From assembly GCA_014529385.2 (NCBI GenBank), contig CM043959.1, forward strand, positions 2,016,358-2,080,357: a stretch of 64,000 bases of DNA, given 5' to 3'. Origin of the DNA: Adiantum capillus-veneris (Eukaryota > Streptophyta > Polypodiopsida > Polypodiales > Pteridaceae). The translations under genes were made by a program, and so were the position numbers. The first letter of the stretch is position 1, and every line of letters begins with the position of its first letter. Below are positions 21,904-32,418 of this stretch, in pieces. The notes beneath the pieces are model-generated. The model was not told where the DNA came from. It did no database searches and saw nothing but the letters and a program-made list of their open reading frames with translations.

Positions 21904-24900
21904 TCATCGTATCGTTTCTCGCATCTTGATCAGTGATTCGTTTCTTGCATGTAGATTCATGCTTGTGGGGCCGAAAATGTCAGTGTTTATTGTGAAGAAG
22001 CATGTGTAGAATGCTTCTTCAAAGACCTGGAGGTGATAGGATGGTAGAAACATTATCCTTTGATATAGCACATGTATCACCTCCTTGGAAGGTTGACTAG
22101 ACAGATCATAAGCGCATCTGTAAGTATCCTGGAAGAAAAAAATGCTGTCGATCACCTGGCCTGGCTTGAAAGTCTCAAATACTACTAAGAGGGTCTTGCA
22201 AATTTTCTTTATCATGATGCATGTAAGGTCAGGTGAGCCAGTGAACAATTTGATGGCGCCCATTAGGGTTTTCACCATGTATTAGACACTTATTCTCTCA
22301 CCTTCCTTCAAGCCCGACAGCTTAGGGTAATTCAGCCAAGTGGGTTGGCTCCTTTGCAAGATTTCCTACGCTTTCCACGTCCTAATCCTTGGTAGAGGAC
22401 AAAAGCTGAGGTTGTCTCTGATGTTTTTTGGTGCCTCTACCAAGTGGACTAGGTATTGTGGGTATTTTGTGAGCCATGCCTTCCTCCACTTTGGCTGGGA
22501 ATCAACAATTAGCTTGACCCCTTATGGTTGTGAGGTATCTGCATTGTAAAGTGGTACGGTCGGCTCTTCTCTTATCCGCTTTTTGATGGTGGATGCCTCA
22601 TATTTCAGCAATGGATATGGGAGAGAGGGTTGAAGCTACTCGCGCCTCAGGTTGCTGGCGTCGATCTTCTGAATGGTCATAGACTTGAAAACCCTCTGCT
22701 CCCACTCCAAGGCTTCCTTTGTTGTCTCCCTGAGCTCCACCTCTATTGATTTACACAACTTTTCTTCCTCTTCCTGTGTTAGATCATGTGGCTCTTGAGA
22801 GGATCCTTCTAGGATTTCCTCTTGCATAGGCGTGTCCACCGGATCTGCCACATTCTCTAAATCAATTCCCTCATTGGCTGTTGGCCCTGTGCCCTCTTGC
22901 TCTCATGCTTGATGTCCTTTCAACTCGTCAATTTGCCTCAGGAGTTTTTGCTTTTCCGTTTCCGCTTCTCCGCCCATATTCACAAGGAGGTCATTTAATT
23001 TGGCGTTTATTCTCTCCGCCTCCTCGAGCTTTCTTTTCATACTTTCTACTTCCTCTTGCAGGGCTTTTTGATCTTCTTCCATTCTTGTTTGCATGACGAT
23101 AGATCCTTCTGCCATCATCAATCTCTGCTTTTTCTCTAGAGTCAGCTCCTTCTAAAATTCTTGCATCTGTTCTTCATAGAGTTGACTCTCCGTAGTGATT
23201 TGAGTCGAGCTAGTAGCTCTGACTCTGGAAGGTGATGCTCGCAGCCTCTGGATGGTCTGATCTTTTACTTTGAGTTGGTCCTTGAGCTCAAGGACCTCAT
23301 CCTGTCTTGCTTCTTGATCTATCTCCGCCTTTTCTTTGGCGTTTCTCATGGCTTCTACTTCTTTAGATTCTTCTGCCAGCTGTAGGGTCAGGTTATCTAT
23401 TTCCTTCTCTGCATCTAGCAGTGATTTTCTGAGCTACTGACATTCTTCTTCAACTACTTGCATTCTTGTTGCTGTTGCTTGATTTGCTTCTTCCATTGCC
23501 TGGAATTTTTGCAGTGCCCTTGCTAGGCTAGCATGTAGCTCAACTTCCCTCTCCTTCTGCCTTTGGCTTTGTCCTTGTAGAGTGCCTACTTTCATCTTAA
23601 TCTTCACTTCATTGGCCTTGAGAGCTGCCATCTCTCTTTCTGAATCCATGGACTGCGCTCTCAACCCGGTTAGCTTCATCATCACCACGTCCCAGTCGTT
23701 GGAGGGCGAGTGCAGGTCCAATGTATCTGTGGCAATTTCTTTTAATTCCACTAGCTTGATGCCTTGCATTTGTTCTTTAGGCCCTGTGCTCGCCAAGTCG
23801 AATGCGACTGTGGCGGCTTCTTCCTTCGTGTATTCTGCAGCTAGCAGGTCCAAAAAGTTGTGATAAGAATATTCTAACTCTTTTTGCTCACTTCGAGGCT
23901 TAGCCTCTTCCTTTGGCTTTGGCTCCTGACTCTGCTCTTGCTAGGCCTCTTCCCGTTCTTCTCGTTTGTCTTCAGCCTCCTTGTCTTCTTGCGGAGGGCT
24001 GCTAGGAGGTGGTGAGGGCTATGGGTTGGGTTTAGGGCTGGCCGGCAGAGATGTGGGCTTGCCCTTTAAATCTCTATCTGCTTTAGTTTTTCTTTCTCTT
24101 TCTTGGCTCTCTTGCTCATCTAGTAATTTCTGCCGTATTTGCTCCACTTCCTCCTCTGTGAAAGGGACATGCGGTATATTCTGTGATGCGCATCAAGAAT
24201 CTCAAATTTCTTGATATAATTCTCGAATCTTTCCCTTTGCACTCTTCGGGATGATCTCGACATAGCTTCTAGAGATGGCTTCCAGAGCTCACTTAAATCA
24301 CCCTTGAGGGCTCTCTCTGCTCGGAAGCTCTCCATCAGCCTCTCTAATCTTGCCGCTTTTTGTGACCTTGTTTCTTTTGCAAGCACTTGGGAAAATTCCT
24401 TCTTTCCTTTCTTTTGATTTGGCTGCTCCTCTTGAACCGGCTCTAGCCATCTTTTCAGTCTTGTAGCCACCCTTGGTGCTCTTTGGGGCTGGTCTTCTTT
24501 GTCTTCTTTTAGCCTCAGCCAGTCATTCTGAGACAGGGGTTCAGGCCACCTTCCTTTCGCGTGTAGTGCCCCATAAATCACCTTAGTGATTAGTTCTCCT
24601 GGCACAGTATAGGTTGGCTTCTTGTTACCCATCTTTACTAGGTTGTCACGTATATATGCCGCATAATTGATTATCTTTGGGGTGACTTTCGTCATTGCCC
24701 AAGTGAATGTCGTGGAAATTGCACCTGGCGGCATTCTGTACTTTTGTGGCCTCTTCGTACACATGTGGAAGTATTGGTTGTATAACTGGCTCATGATTGC
24801 CACTCTTGGGTTGCCAATATCTTCAAAGGTGTAATTCCCTTTCTTCTCATTGTACACCTTGACCTCATCCCTTCTTTTAGTTACACTATCCCCCTCATTG

Positions 24901-25324
24901 GAGAGGTCTAGTGCATCTGCTACAACCTGCTCAGTGATGATTATTTCTGTTTCTGGCGTGCCTTGTAGATCTGTTACTTTGGCCACTCCATCCTCTTTGA
25001 TGGTTGTCACAAACTCCCAGACTCTCTTTATGTCCACCCCTGTCGGTATTGCTTCAAAGTAGTTGTGGAGATCAATATTTCCAAGTACCCTGCCATCTTG
25101 CTTCTTACGAACTTGCGACAGCATTGGTAGCTTGATGACATTGCCTTCAGTGTCTTTGAACACTCCTTGGTAGATCTTTAGGTCGTTGGACTCTAACAGA
25201 TCTTCTTGGATCCATGTGCGGTGGGCTTTAGTGTTTCTTCTGGAATGACGAAGGGTTCCACTTCTTCCACGTAATCCTTGATGGTCATTCTTTTCTTCTT
25301 TGCCGGTGACTTCGCGGCTACCAT
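21904..25324 (-). pseudogene. R5 ORF3: long coiled-coil protein, mostly readable
   Basis: It starts at ATG 25324 (MVAAKSPAKKKRM), shifts frame once near 25220, then reads 25163-24120 without a stop through the N-terminal domain (IKRVWEFVTTIKEDGVAKVT, YNQYFHMCTKRPQKYRMPPG). A Pro/Glu-rich part follows, then a coiled coil in pieces (23853-23434, 23349-23152, 23121-22903, 22851-22636). The C-terminal domain is last (22278-21904: FFFQDTYRCAYDLSSQPSKE, YQRIMFLPSYHLQVFEEAFY). It is colinear with R2 ORF3, about 1,100 residues in all. No catalytic, membrane or secretion motif is seen. The coiled coil suggests oligomerisation, for instance with Gag or RNA, but this is conjecture. Confidence 0.6.
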
Positions 25325-25489
25325 AGATCCTGCTGCACTCAGTAGTCCGAAGTTAGCGTTTTTTCCATAATAGCTGAGAAACTGAGTTTTACTTATCCAA
25401 ATGACTTGAAAATTGAAAATAAAGCTTAAAAGGAACTTGTGAAGCTGTGCATGTGTTCATAGTGCAAATTTGGCCAAAATTTTCCATTT

Positions 25490-26337
25490 AGACATCCTAC
25501 ACGTAGGATTTCTTTTTCATCAGAATTGGTTCACACTTGGCATGCTGGTAGTGCATGGCTCATGGAACATGGCTACATGCCTGGATTTGGATTTGGATAT
25601 CAAAAAGTGGATTTTTGGGCTGATTCAGGCTCTAGGTCATAACTTGGGTAGAAAGTTCATCATAGGTGATGTCCAAATGGGTTGAAAATTGGTATATGGG
25701 CTCATTGCACCATGGTATTGGCTCCCATGATGCCACTCTTTGCACAGAAGGCCTAAATTATGATGGAGACATCCTACGCGTAGGATGTCTTTTTCATCAA
25801 AATGACATGAAATTTGTTTTGTGGGTAGTCCTTGGCCTATGGAACATGGCCATGCTCTTGGATTTGGATTTGGACAAGGATTGATGCTTGTAAGAGTCTG
25901 TGTGGTGTTTTTGGGCTCCAAAAGTGTATCTTGAAGGTGATTAGAATGGCTTCAAAATTGATATATGAGCTCTTGATGATGAGGTGATTGGATCTAGAAT
26001 GAACAAACATCTCCCAAAAAAGTCAAATAGACATCCTACGCGTAGGATGTCTACTTCACCATTTTTTGCTTCTGACCACACAGATTGGTTGGTGATGTGT
26101 TGGTGAATGTGTTGTGCAAGTTTGATGTGATTTGGACAAGATTTGGTAGGTCTATGGCCCATTATTGCCTCTATGCCTTAACTTTGTATTTTTTCATGCA
26201 TATGAGGTCAATTTTGGTCCAAATGTGATGAGACTTGGTGGATAACATGTAAAGGTCATTCAAAAAATGTGTATGATGAAAAATGTTGGAGTTTGTGCCC
26301 AGAAGTGTCCTTGAGACATCCTACGTGTAGGATGTCT
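25490..26337. repeat. R5 spacer 24-bp palindromes, four copies
   Basis: Copies at 25490-25513 (centre CACG, one arm base changed, ATTTCT for ATGTCT), 25767-25790 (perfect), 26029-26052 (perfect) and 26314-26337 (CGTG). Spacing is 277, 262 and 285 bp. The distance to the ORF3 start (166 bp for the nearest) matches R2 (about 165 bp). Confidence 0.95.
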
Positions 26338-27738
26338 CTTGATGATTTTTTCATGGATGGTGCTCCTAGTGCCTGCCCTTGGTCCCCCTAAGTCCCTTTT
26401 GAGCCTAATTTCAACAAAAAAGTCAAATGGATAGAGAATAACTCCCTGTGTGGACTTCAGAGCCTCCGAGCCGTTTTCTGACTTTTGGAGTGCTTTTCGG
26501 CGATGAAATTTCTTGATGTTGGTCTCCATAGCTTCCCGATCCCTTGGGGATCCTTGCCGTATGGTTTTTGTCGACTTTGGCTTCACCGGAGCTTCATTTG
26601 GCAATTTGTCGCTCTAGAAGAACCCGTGGTTACGTTTACATACCTTCAATGATTTGTGGTGGTCTACCACCATAGGACTTGGTTGTTGATGGTCTAGGAA
26701 AGCCGCTCGTGAAGTTTGGTGGCAAACGGGCTTGCGGTTTGGCCGAAAGAGCAATTTGACGCTTTGTGTGTCTGATGCTGTTTCTGAAGTTTAGTGCAAC
26801 CTCGGGTCTCTTTTTGGTCATGTGGGTCACATAGACTTGTCGAGCATGTCGAGATGCTCCTACCCATGAATTTTGGTAGCATTTGGTCGCTTTTTCGCCG
26901 ACTTTCCGTTTGGTGGCCTCTTGCGGGTTTCTAGAAATTAGGGTTTTTCTTGATGGATTTCTATTGCCTTTGGACATCCAGGACTGGTCTCCTAGGTTAG
27001 GGTAAGCTGCCGATGAAGTCTTGTTGCTTTTGGGTTAGCCGTTAGGCCGCCGTCTCTACTTGTGGTTCTCTACCACCCGCTTTGTGTGTGACCCCTACGC
27101 TAGTTTTCGCGACAAAACGACAAACATGCGCGAAAAGCTCAAGGTGGTGAGCCTACCTCTCATGTCTGGAGCTCGTCGGGTAGTCGTGCGTGTCGTAGAA
27201 GCTGCTGGAAGGTCGGTCCGCTCTAGTTGGCAGAAGCTCTCTCCGCAAAGTCAATACTGAGAATGAGGTGAAAATTTCTTATAATGGAGGTCCCCGAACC
27301 ACTTTTCATGAAATTTGACATGTGCTCCTATCTTCTTGCGAGATGCGGTTTAGGCTCAAAAATTTCTTGATTTGGACTCCATTTGCTCTGTTTAACAGAA
27401 ATTTGGCATTTCGGTCAAAACCTGGCCAAAACACGCTTTCCGCTCTAGTCTCATAATTGCACCCCCACTATACCATAGGTTGTCCTATAGTCGCTGATCA
27501 TCCCCATATTTTTTTGTTTTTCTTTATGACCATTTTTCACCTGCTTTTTGTATTTTTGAAGTTTTTTTGCCGAAAATTAGCAAAATTAAAAGAAAAATAG
27601 CAAATCAAACCTAGAAAATCCCCAAAAATCATAATAATCACAAACATCACCGCAAAAAATTAGATACACTCACATACAATTTTTATGGCCGGATTTCTCT
27701 GTTTTACCAATATTTTGCTCGAAAAATGGCTATTTCTA

Positions 27739-27750
27739 CTTATATACACA
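27739..27750 (-). promoter_or_regulatory. R5 internal TATA box
   Basis: Minus-strand GTGTATATAAG, with flanks CCTAGGTGTG and AAATAGCC shared with R2 7637-7650. It lies about 2.4 kb upstream of ORF3. Confidence 0.45.
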
Positions 27751-28175
27751 CACCTAGGGGCTTGATTTGGCGTTTGGCCCCATATACCCATAGATACATG
27801 CTGTATAAGGCCATATGTACTTGGGTTACTCCGGAAAATTTCACAATCAAACAACAACCCTTAAAATAGTCAAAAATCGTGCCCGTTTTTTCTCTTTCTG
27901 CTATTGGTTCCGCATTTGACAATGCCTCCTCCCCTCCTAGCCGGAGTCCTCCCGGATGACAAGGTATCACCTCGGAGTATGTGCCGTGCATAGGTTGAAA
28001 AATTGGTGCTAATGCATGGCCGATTAATCTGGCCCTATTTTATGCATACTCGATCAATGCATGGAAAAATTAATGCTGTGCAAGAGAAGGGAATAAGCAA
28101 GATGCTTATTGGCATTCGCCGTCGAGGTTTCCTATTTTCTTTGCAAGTAACAACTGTAACTCTACTGCTCTTTGT

Positions 28176-30345
28176 TTAATTGTCTTTTTTGCCGACACTG
28201 TTGATATAGCCATAGCTATTTCTATGGAGAGGATTGGCTAGGCTGGAATGGCCGTCGGCCGTAAATTCTTTTCTTTCCATTGCTATTTTGTTTCTGTCGG
28301 TTTTTGTAGATGTTTTGTCACTTCCTTGGTTGCCACTGATTTGTTGCTGATTGGCATCCCACATAAGCCGGCTTTCCTTTTTCAAACAGCTGTCTGCCTT
28401 CCGTTGTTGCTTGTACTGAAGGGAGTTCCTTTTGCTTTTGTTTCGGTATCCAAATGCGAGTGACATTTGGGTTATGGCTAAGCATTTTCTTGGGGATCCA
28501 TATTTGTTTTATGCCCTTGGTTTTTGGTTGAACTATCTGCTTCGGTTGAATTCTTTCGTTGCATTGTTGTTGGTCTGCCCTGTCATTTCTATCCTTCCGC
28601 ATCCATACTTGTATCCCTTGTTTTGGTAACCTAGATCTTTGCATTGCGGCCGGTGACTTCGTATATCTAGAATTAGCATGGTTAGCCTTTACCTGGTTGT
28701 TGATCTCGGGTATCAATTTGTTCTTTGGTGGCATTTTTTCTTTTGGCTCTTTTTCCAGTGGTTGCATGGCTTGCAGCTGATGATTCTGGTATTGCTGAGC
28801 AACGGCTACCACCTGTTGTTCATGTGCATGCTGAATTTTGACTGGCTTTGCATTCCAATCTATCTGCACATTGTACTCTTTTTGCCACGGTTGTCCCAAC
28901 ATCATTGTGTGTTGTGTGCTTTCATCCTCCACCACATAGAATTTGTGTGGGTAAATATGTTGATGTATCTGTACATGCAATATAGTCCATCCCAATGTTT
29001 TCAACGGGTGTGATGTGCTACTTTCCAGCACTTGAGGAGTAGGATGAAGTGGAACTGTGAATTTGAGCTGTTGATATAATCTGTAAGAGATCTGTACATG
29101 CAATATAGTCCATCCCAATGTTTTCAACGGGTGTGATGTGCTACTTTCCAGCACTTGAGGAGTAGGATGAAGTGGACCTGTGAATTTGAGCTGTTGATAT
29201 AATCTGTAAGAGATCAAATTTGCTTGAGCTCCCAAATCAAGCAATGCCGTCGATTCAACTTGATTGCTACCCACTTTGACTGCAATTATTGGCTCCACTG
29301 TGTCTTCATCTAACTTCGTCAGTCGAATGGCATTGATTCGCAATGATGGTCCACTTTGTTGTTGTTGTCGCAGAAGTATTTGTTTTGCAATGCGTTCTTT
29401 TGCTTCTGCTTGAGCTTCCTCTCGTACTCTTTGTTTTTCCTTCATTCGTTGTTTTCCTTGATGAATTTGTTGGAGCATCTCCTGTGTTAGTGGTAGATGA
29501 TATCTCTTCAGTCGACATCCACTGATCCAGTTTGGCATTTCTTCACCTTCTAACGTAGCAAGCTTGACAAATCCACTTTGTGATAGATCACTAATCACAA
29601 ATGGTCCCATCCCTCGCTTTTTAAGTTTCTTGGCATGTTGCTTCAACGTATAAACAAGTACGTAATCACCTGTTTTGAACTCTTTAGTACGCATATGTTT
29701 GTCCAAAAATTCTTTTTGTCTTCTCCTTTTAGCATAGATTGAAGCTACAGCTCGTAAGTGGAGTTCATCTAGTTTTTCAAGATCATCTATTCTTGAAGAG
29801 AGCTCATGCCCTGTCCATTCTAAGCGTTTTGCTACTCGTAGAGTTGGAATTAAAAACGCTATGGGCACTATAGAATTTAGGCCAAACACCATGTTGTACG
29901 GTGTTGTTCCTATCGATGTTTTGTAAGCTACCCTATATGCCCACAGTGTTGAGTGTAGCTGCTGATCCCAATCTGTTCTTGATTCTGACACTATTTTAGT
30001 GAGAACCGTGCATAGTGTTTTATTTGTGGCCTCAGCTTGTCCATTGGCCTGTGGATGGTATGGAGCAGATTTCCTATGTATGACCATGAATTTCTCTTGC
30101 AAATAGTCAATGACTTCATTGAGAAAGTGTGTTCCACGATCATTGACAATTTCTATTGGTAACCCGTATCGTACAAAAACATTCTCATACAAAAATTGTG
30201 CAGTGGGTGCATGCATCTGGTTTGTGCATTCCCTTGGCTTCCACCCATTTCGTGAGATAGTCCGTAGCCACAATGATATATTGGGTATGGGTGCGATATG
30301 CAGGGGGTGAGATAGGTCCCACAAAATCAATGCCCCATTTTGCAA
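28176..30345 (-). pseudogene. R5 integrase C-terminal half, protease-like domain and IWxPK region in one frame
   Basis: 30345-28318 is a 675-codon open frame, the best preserved in the retroelements. Order: integrase core second half (NDRGTHFLNEVIDYLQEKF, the second Asp; HPQANGQAEATNKT with the Glu), the GTTPYNMVFG block, and the C-terminal domain (GDYVLVYTLKQ, RGMGPFVISDL). A Gln/Arg-rich helix and the protease-like domain follow (SNQVESTALLDLGAQANLIS; catalytic triplet D-L-G). A 41-residue in-frame duplication comes next, then FYVVEDESTQHTMMLGQPW. The basic tail carries QVWMRKD, KQIWIPKK and TRIWIPKQ. The tail continues in another frame to about 28176. R2 and R3 share this layout. Confidence 0.75.
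28967..29212 (-). repeat. 123-bp in-frame tandem duplication in R5 protease-like domain
   Basis: The segment starting ATCTGTACATGCAATATAG is repeated at exactly 123 bp (28967 and 29090). The repeat encodes the 41-residue block beginning ISYRLYQQLKFT. Being a multiple of three, it keeps the frame open. Confidence 0.92.
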
Positions 30346-30957
30346 ATGCTCTTGCTCCCATCATTGGCCGTAGTGGCATCTCATCTCTTTTTATTGGCAC
30401 CTTGGTGCGTTGACATGCGTCAAAATGCTTTACAAACTCTTCAGGATCCATGTGCAATGTAGGCCACCAAATTCCTGCGGGGTTAAGACAATTTTTGCCG
30501 TCTTATCGCCCGAAAAATGGCCTCCACTTATTCCGCTATGTGCATGTTCTAGAATCAGCAGGTATTTGCTTTCACTTGCACAGATTCTAAGTTGATTTTC
30601 CTTTCCTCGCTTATAGAGTTGGTTCCCAATTAACTCAAAGTCATGAGCTTCCAGCTCTATAGTTTTTTTTCGTGCTCTTGTGATTTTCTCATGGAACGTC
30701 CTGGTGGTTAAGAAGCCAATGATATATTGACTCCATGCAGGTGCAATGTTTACCTGAAACAATGTCGCGTGATCCACTGGTCGTTTGGCACTACATATAG
30801 TACAATTGGTAACATAAGAATGTGTGTCCGCATACATAGTTGGCCAATGAATCCCTATTTGTTTCAGTCTCTGGTGTGTTTTCACTGTTGAACAATGAAA
30901 TGCACAATCCTGAACATGTGCTTCTTCAAGGTAGCACTCGAACTCTTCCGAATTTAT
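30185..30957 (-). pseudogene. R5 integrase N-terminal part with two zinc-binding-like segments
   Basis: From 30957 the minus strand reads a first HHCC-like segment (CAFHCSTVKTHQRL, then IHWPTMYADTHSYV and CTICSAKRP). A linker follows (APAWSQYIIGFLTT...LYKRGKENQLRIC), then a second HHCC-like segment (EHAHSGISGGHFSGDKTAKI, then FDACQRTKVPI). The catalytic core begins FAKWGIDFVGPISPP with the first Asp, then IIVATDYLTKWVEA. A stop and a shift separate the pieces near 30440 and 30200. Plant gypsy integrases normally have one such segment after the RNase H linker. The duplicate may be left over from the deletion that removed RT. Confidence 0.6.
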
Positions 30958-32400
30958 ACATAATCGTAGGATTTGGTCCGATAAGCCAATTGGAATCTTA
31001 TTGTCTATGCCCAGTCAAATTTTCTCTTCAGTAGGCCTCAATAGACATCCTACACGTAGGATGTCTCCTGCTTTGTTTTGCCTGGATCTTTGCACTATGG
31101 CTTCCCCTTGATGTGCTGAGCCCAGAGCTGTTTTCACTTTTTGATATGGACACCTATAAGCTGGTCAATGAGTCAGAAATCTGTTCTGACAGCCTGTTGC
31201 TGATCTTGATCAGTTTAATCAACTCCAATTTAGACCAAAATTGACTATGAGGCTTGCCTTAGGCTTTACAACACCTTGCTATGCTCACTGTCAAAGTCTG
31301 GCTTCAATTTCTTGCTTTAGACATCCTATGCGTAGGATGTCTTTTTCATCAGAATGGCTTCAAACTCAAAGCACAAGCTCCCCTTGAGTTGCTGATCACT
31401 CTGGTATGCTCAAAATTTGGTTTGGAGTCCAATATCACGCATAGGATGTCTTTTTGGCCTGTTTGACCCTAGACTTGTCCCACAGTTTCCCCTTGATGTC
31501 AATAACCCAGTGGTATGCTTAGATTTCAGTTTGGATTTCAAAAGTCTCCAATTTTAGTTGTTCTTGCCTTCTTCAGTCAAAAGTGCTAAAGTCCGCTTTG
31601 AACCCAATTTTCTCACCCAAATGAGGTGAAACCCCTCTCAGTCACTCAATATATCATGCAAGACATGCTCATGCAGCCATCTTATGGTTTTGGTCTCAAA
31701 ATAATGTTTTGGCACAATTTGGGTAGGATGTCTGGCAATTTCAGTCTATCTGGCCTTATCCTGTCAAGATATGGTCAAATTTCCACTTTCCAATTGAAGT
31801 TAGGGTAAACCCCACCTTTTGAACACACTGGTCAACTCAAAATCCCAAAATTCCCACCAGATTAGCCTGTAGACATCCTACGCGTAGGATGTCTCTTGGC
31901 TTAAAATTAAATTTTTTCCTGATAGAAATGCACCTGGTGATTTGTAGGTCTATCAGAAACACTCACAGTAACTTTTGGACTTCTCTTAGGCTTTCGAACA
32001 CACTTTTACATCTTTTACAAACTTGTGATGACTTTACCAAGCAAGTATTCATGCCTGAAATGCTCTAGATCCTGAATCATGTTGTCCTACTTATCATGTG
32101 AAATGGTGATAATGGTGTTTTTGGTTGCTTTCTGGCCTCTCCGGACTCTCAAGCTCTCCTCTTACCACTTCTACCACTCCAACTCCTACTCAAGAACTCG
32201 ACGACTACCTAAAACTATCTTGGTCTACCTAATCTACCTAAGTCGAAGGATCTAGGCCAGACACATGCTTCCTAGACTCCCTCTAAGATCTAGAGAGTCC
32301 TCCACCCTCTGATTCTATCTAAATGTAAAACGAGACTCTTGGCAAGCCAAAAATCCCAATCCTCAAGGATTAGTCTCGGTCACCTACCTAAGGTTTTCCT
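30958..32400 (-). other. R5 leader, non-coding, with palindromes
   Basis: About 1.4 kb between primer site and integrase. No gene is visible; frames at 31281 and 31626 are chance. It carries three 24-bp palindromes and two half-sites. Confidence 0.6.
31043..31894. repeat. R5 leader 24-bp palindromes, three copies plus half-sites
   Basis: Copies at 31043-31066 (centre CACG), 31319-31342 (TGCG) and 31871-31894 (perfect CGCG). Half-sites near 31437 (CACGCATAGGATGTCT) and 31723 (TAGGATGTCT) fill the gap. The five sites are therefore spaced about 276, 118, 286 and 149 bp. The same motif occurs in the spacer 5-6 kb away. Confidence 0.95.
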
Positions 32401-32417
32401 CCCCGGCAGCGACACCA
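32401..32417 (-). other. R5 primer-binding site
   Basis: Minus strand after the 5' LTR: TGGTGTCGCTGCCGGGG, one base from the LTR. It differs from the R1 site at two C/T positions and is tRNA-Asp-like. It fixes the minus orientation. Confidence 0.75.
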
Positions 32418-32418
32418 A

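Larger units (their letters stand above)
25325..28175 (-). other. R5 non-coding spacer between IWxPK region and ORF3
   Basis: Counterpart of R2 7274-10102, including a TATA box (minus strand GTGTATATAAG, 27739-27750) and the palindrome cluster. Frames at 26260-26977 resemble frames in R2 but contain stops. I see no independent gene. Confidence 0.5.
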
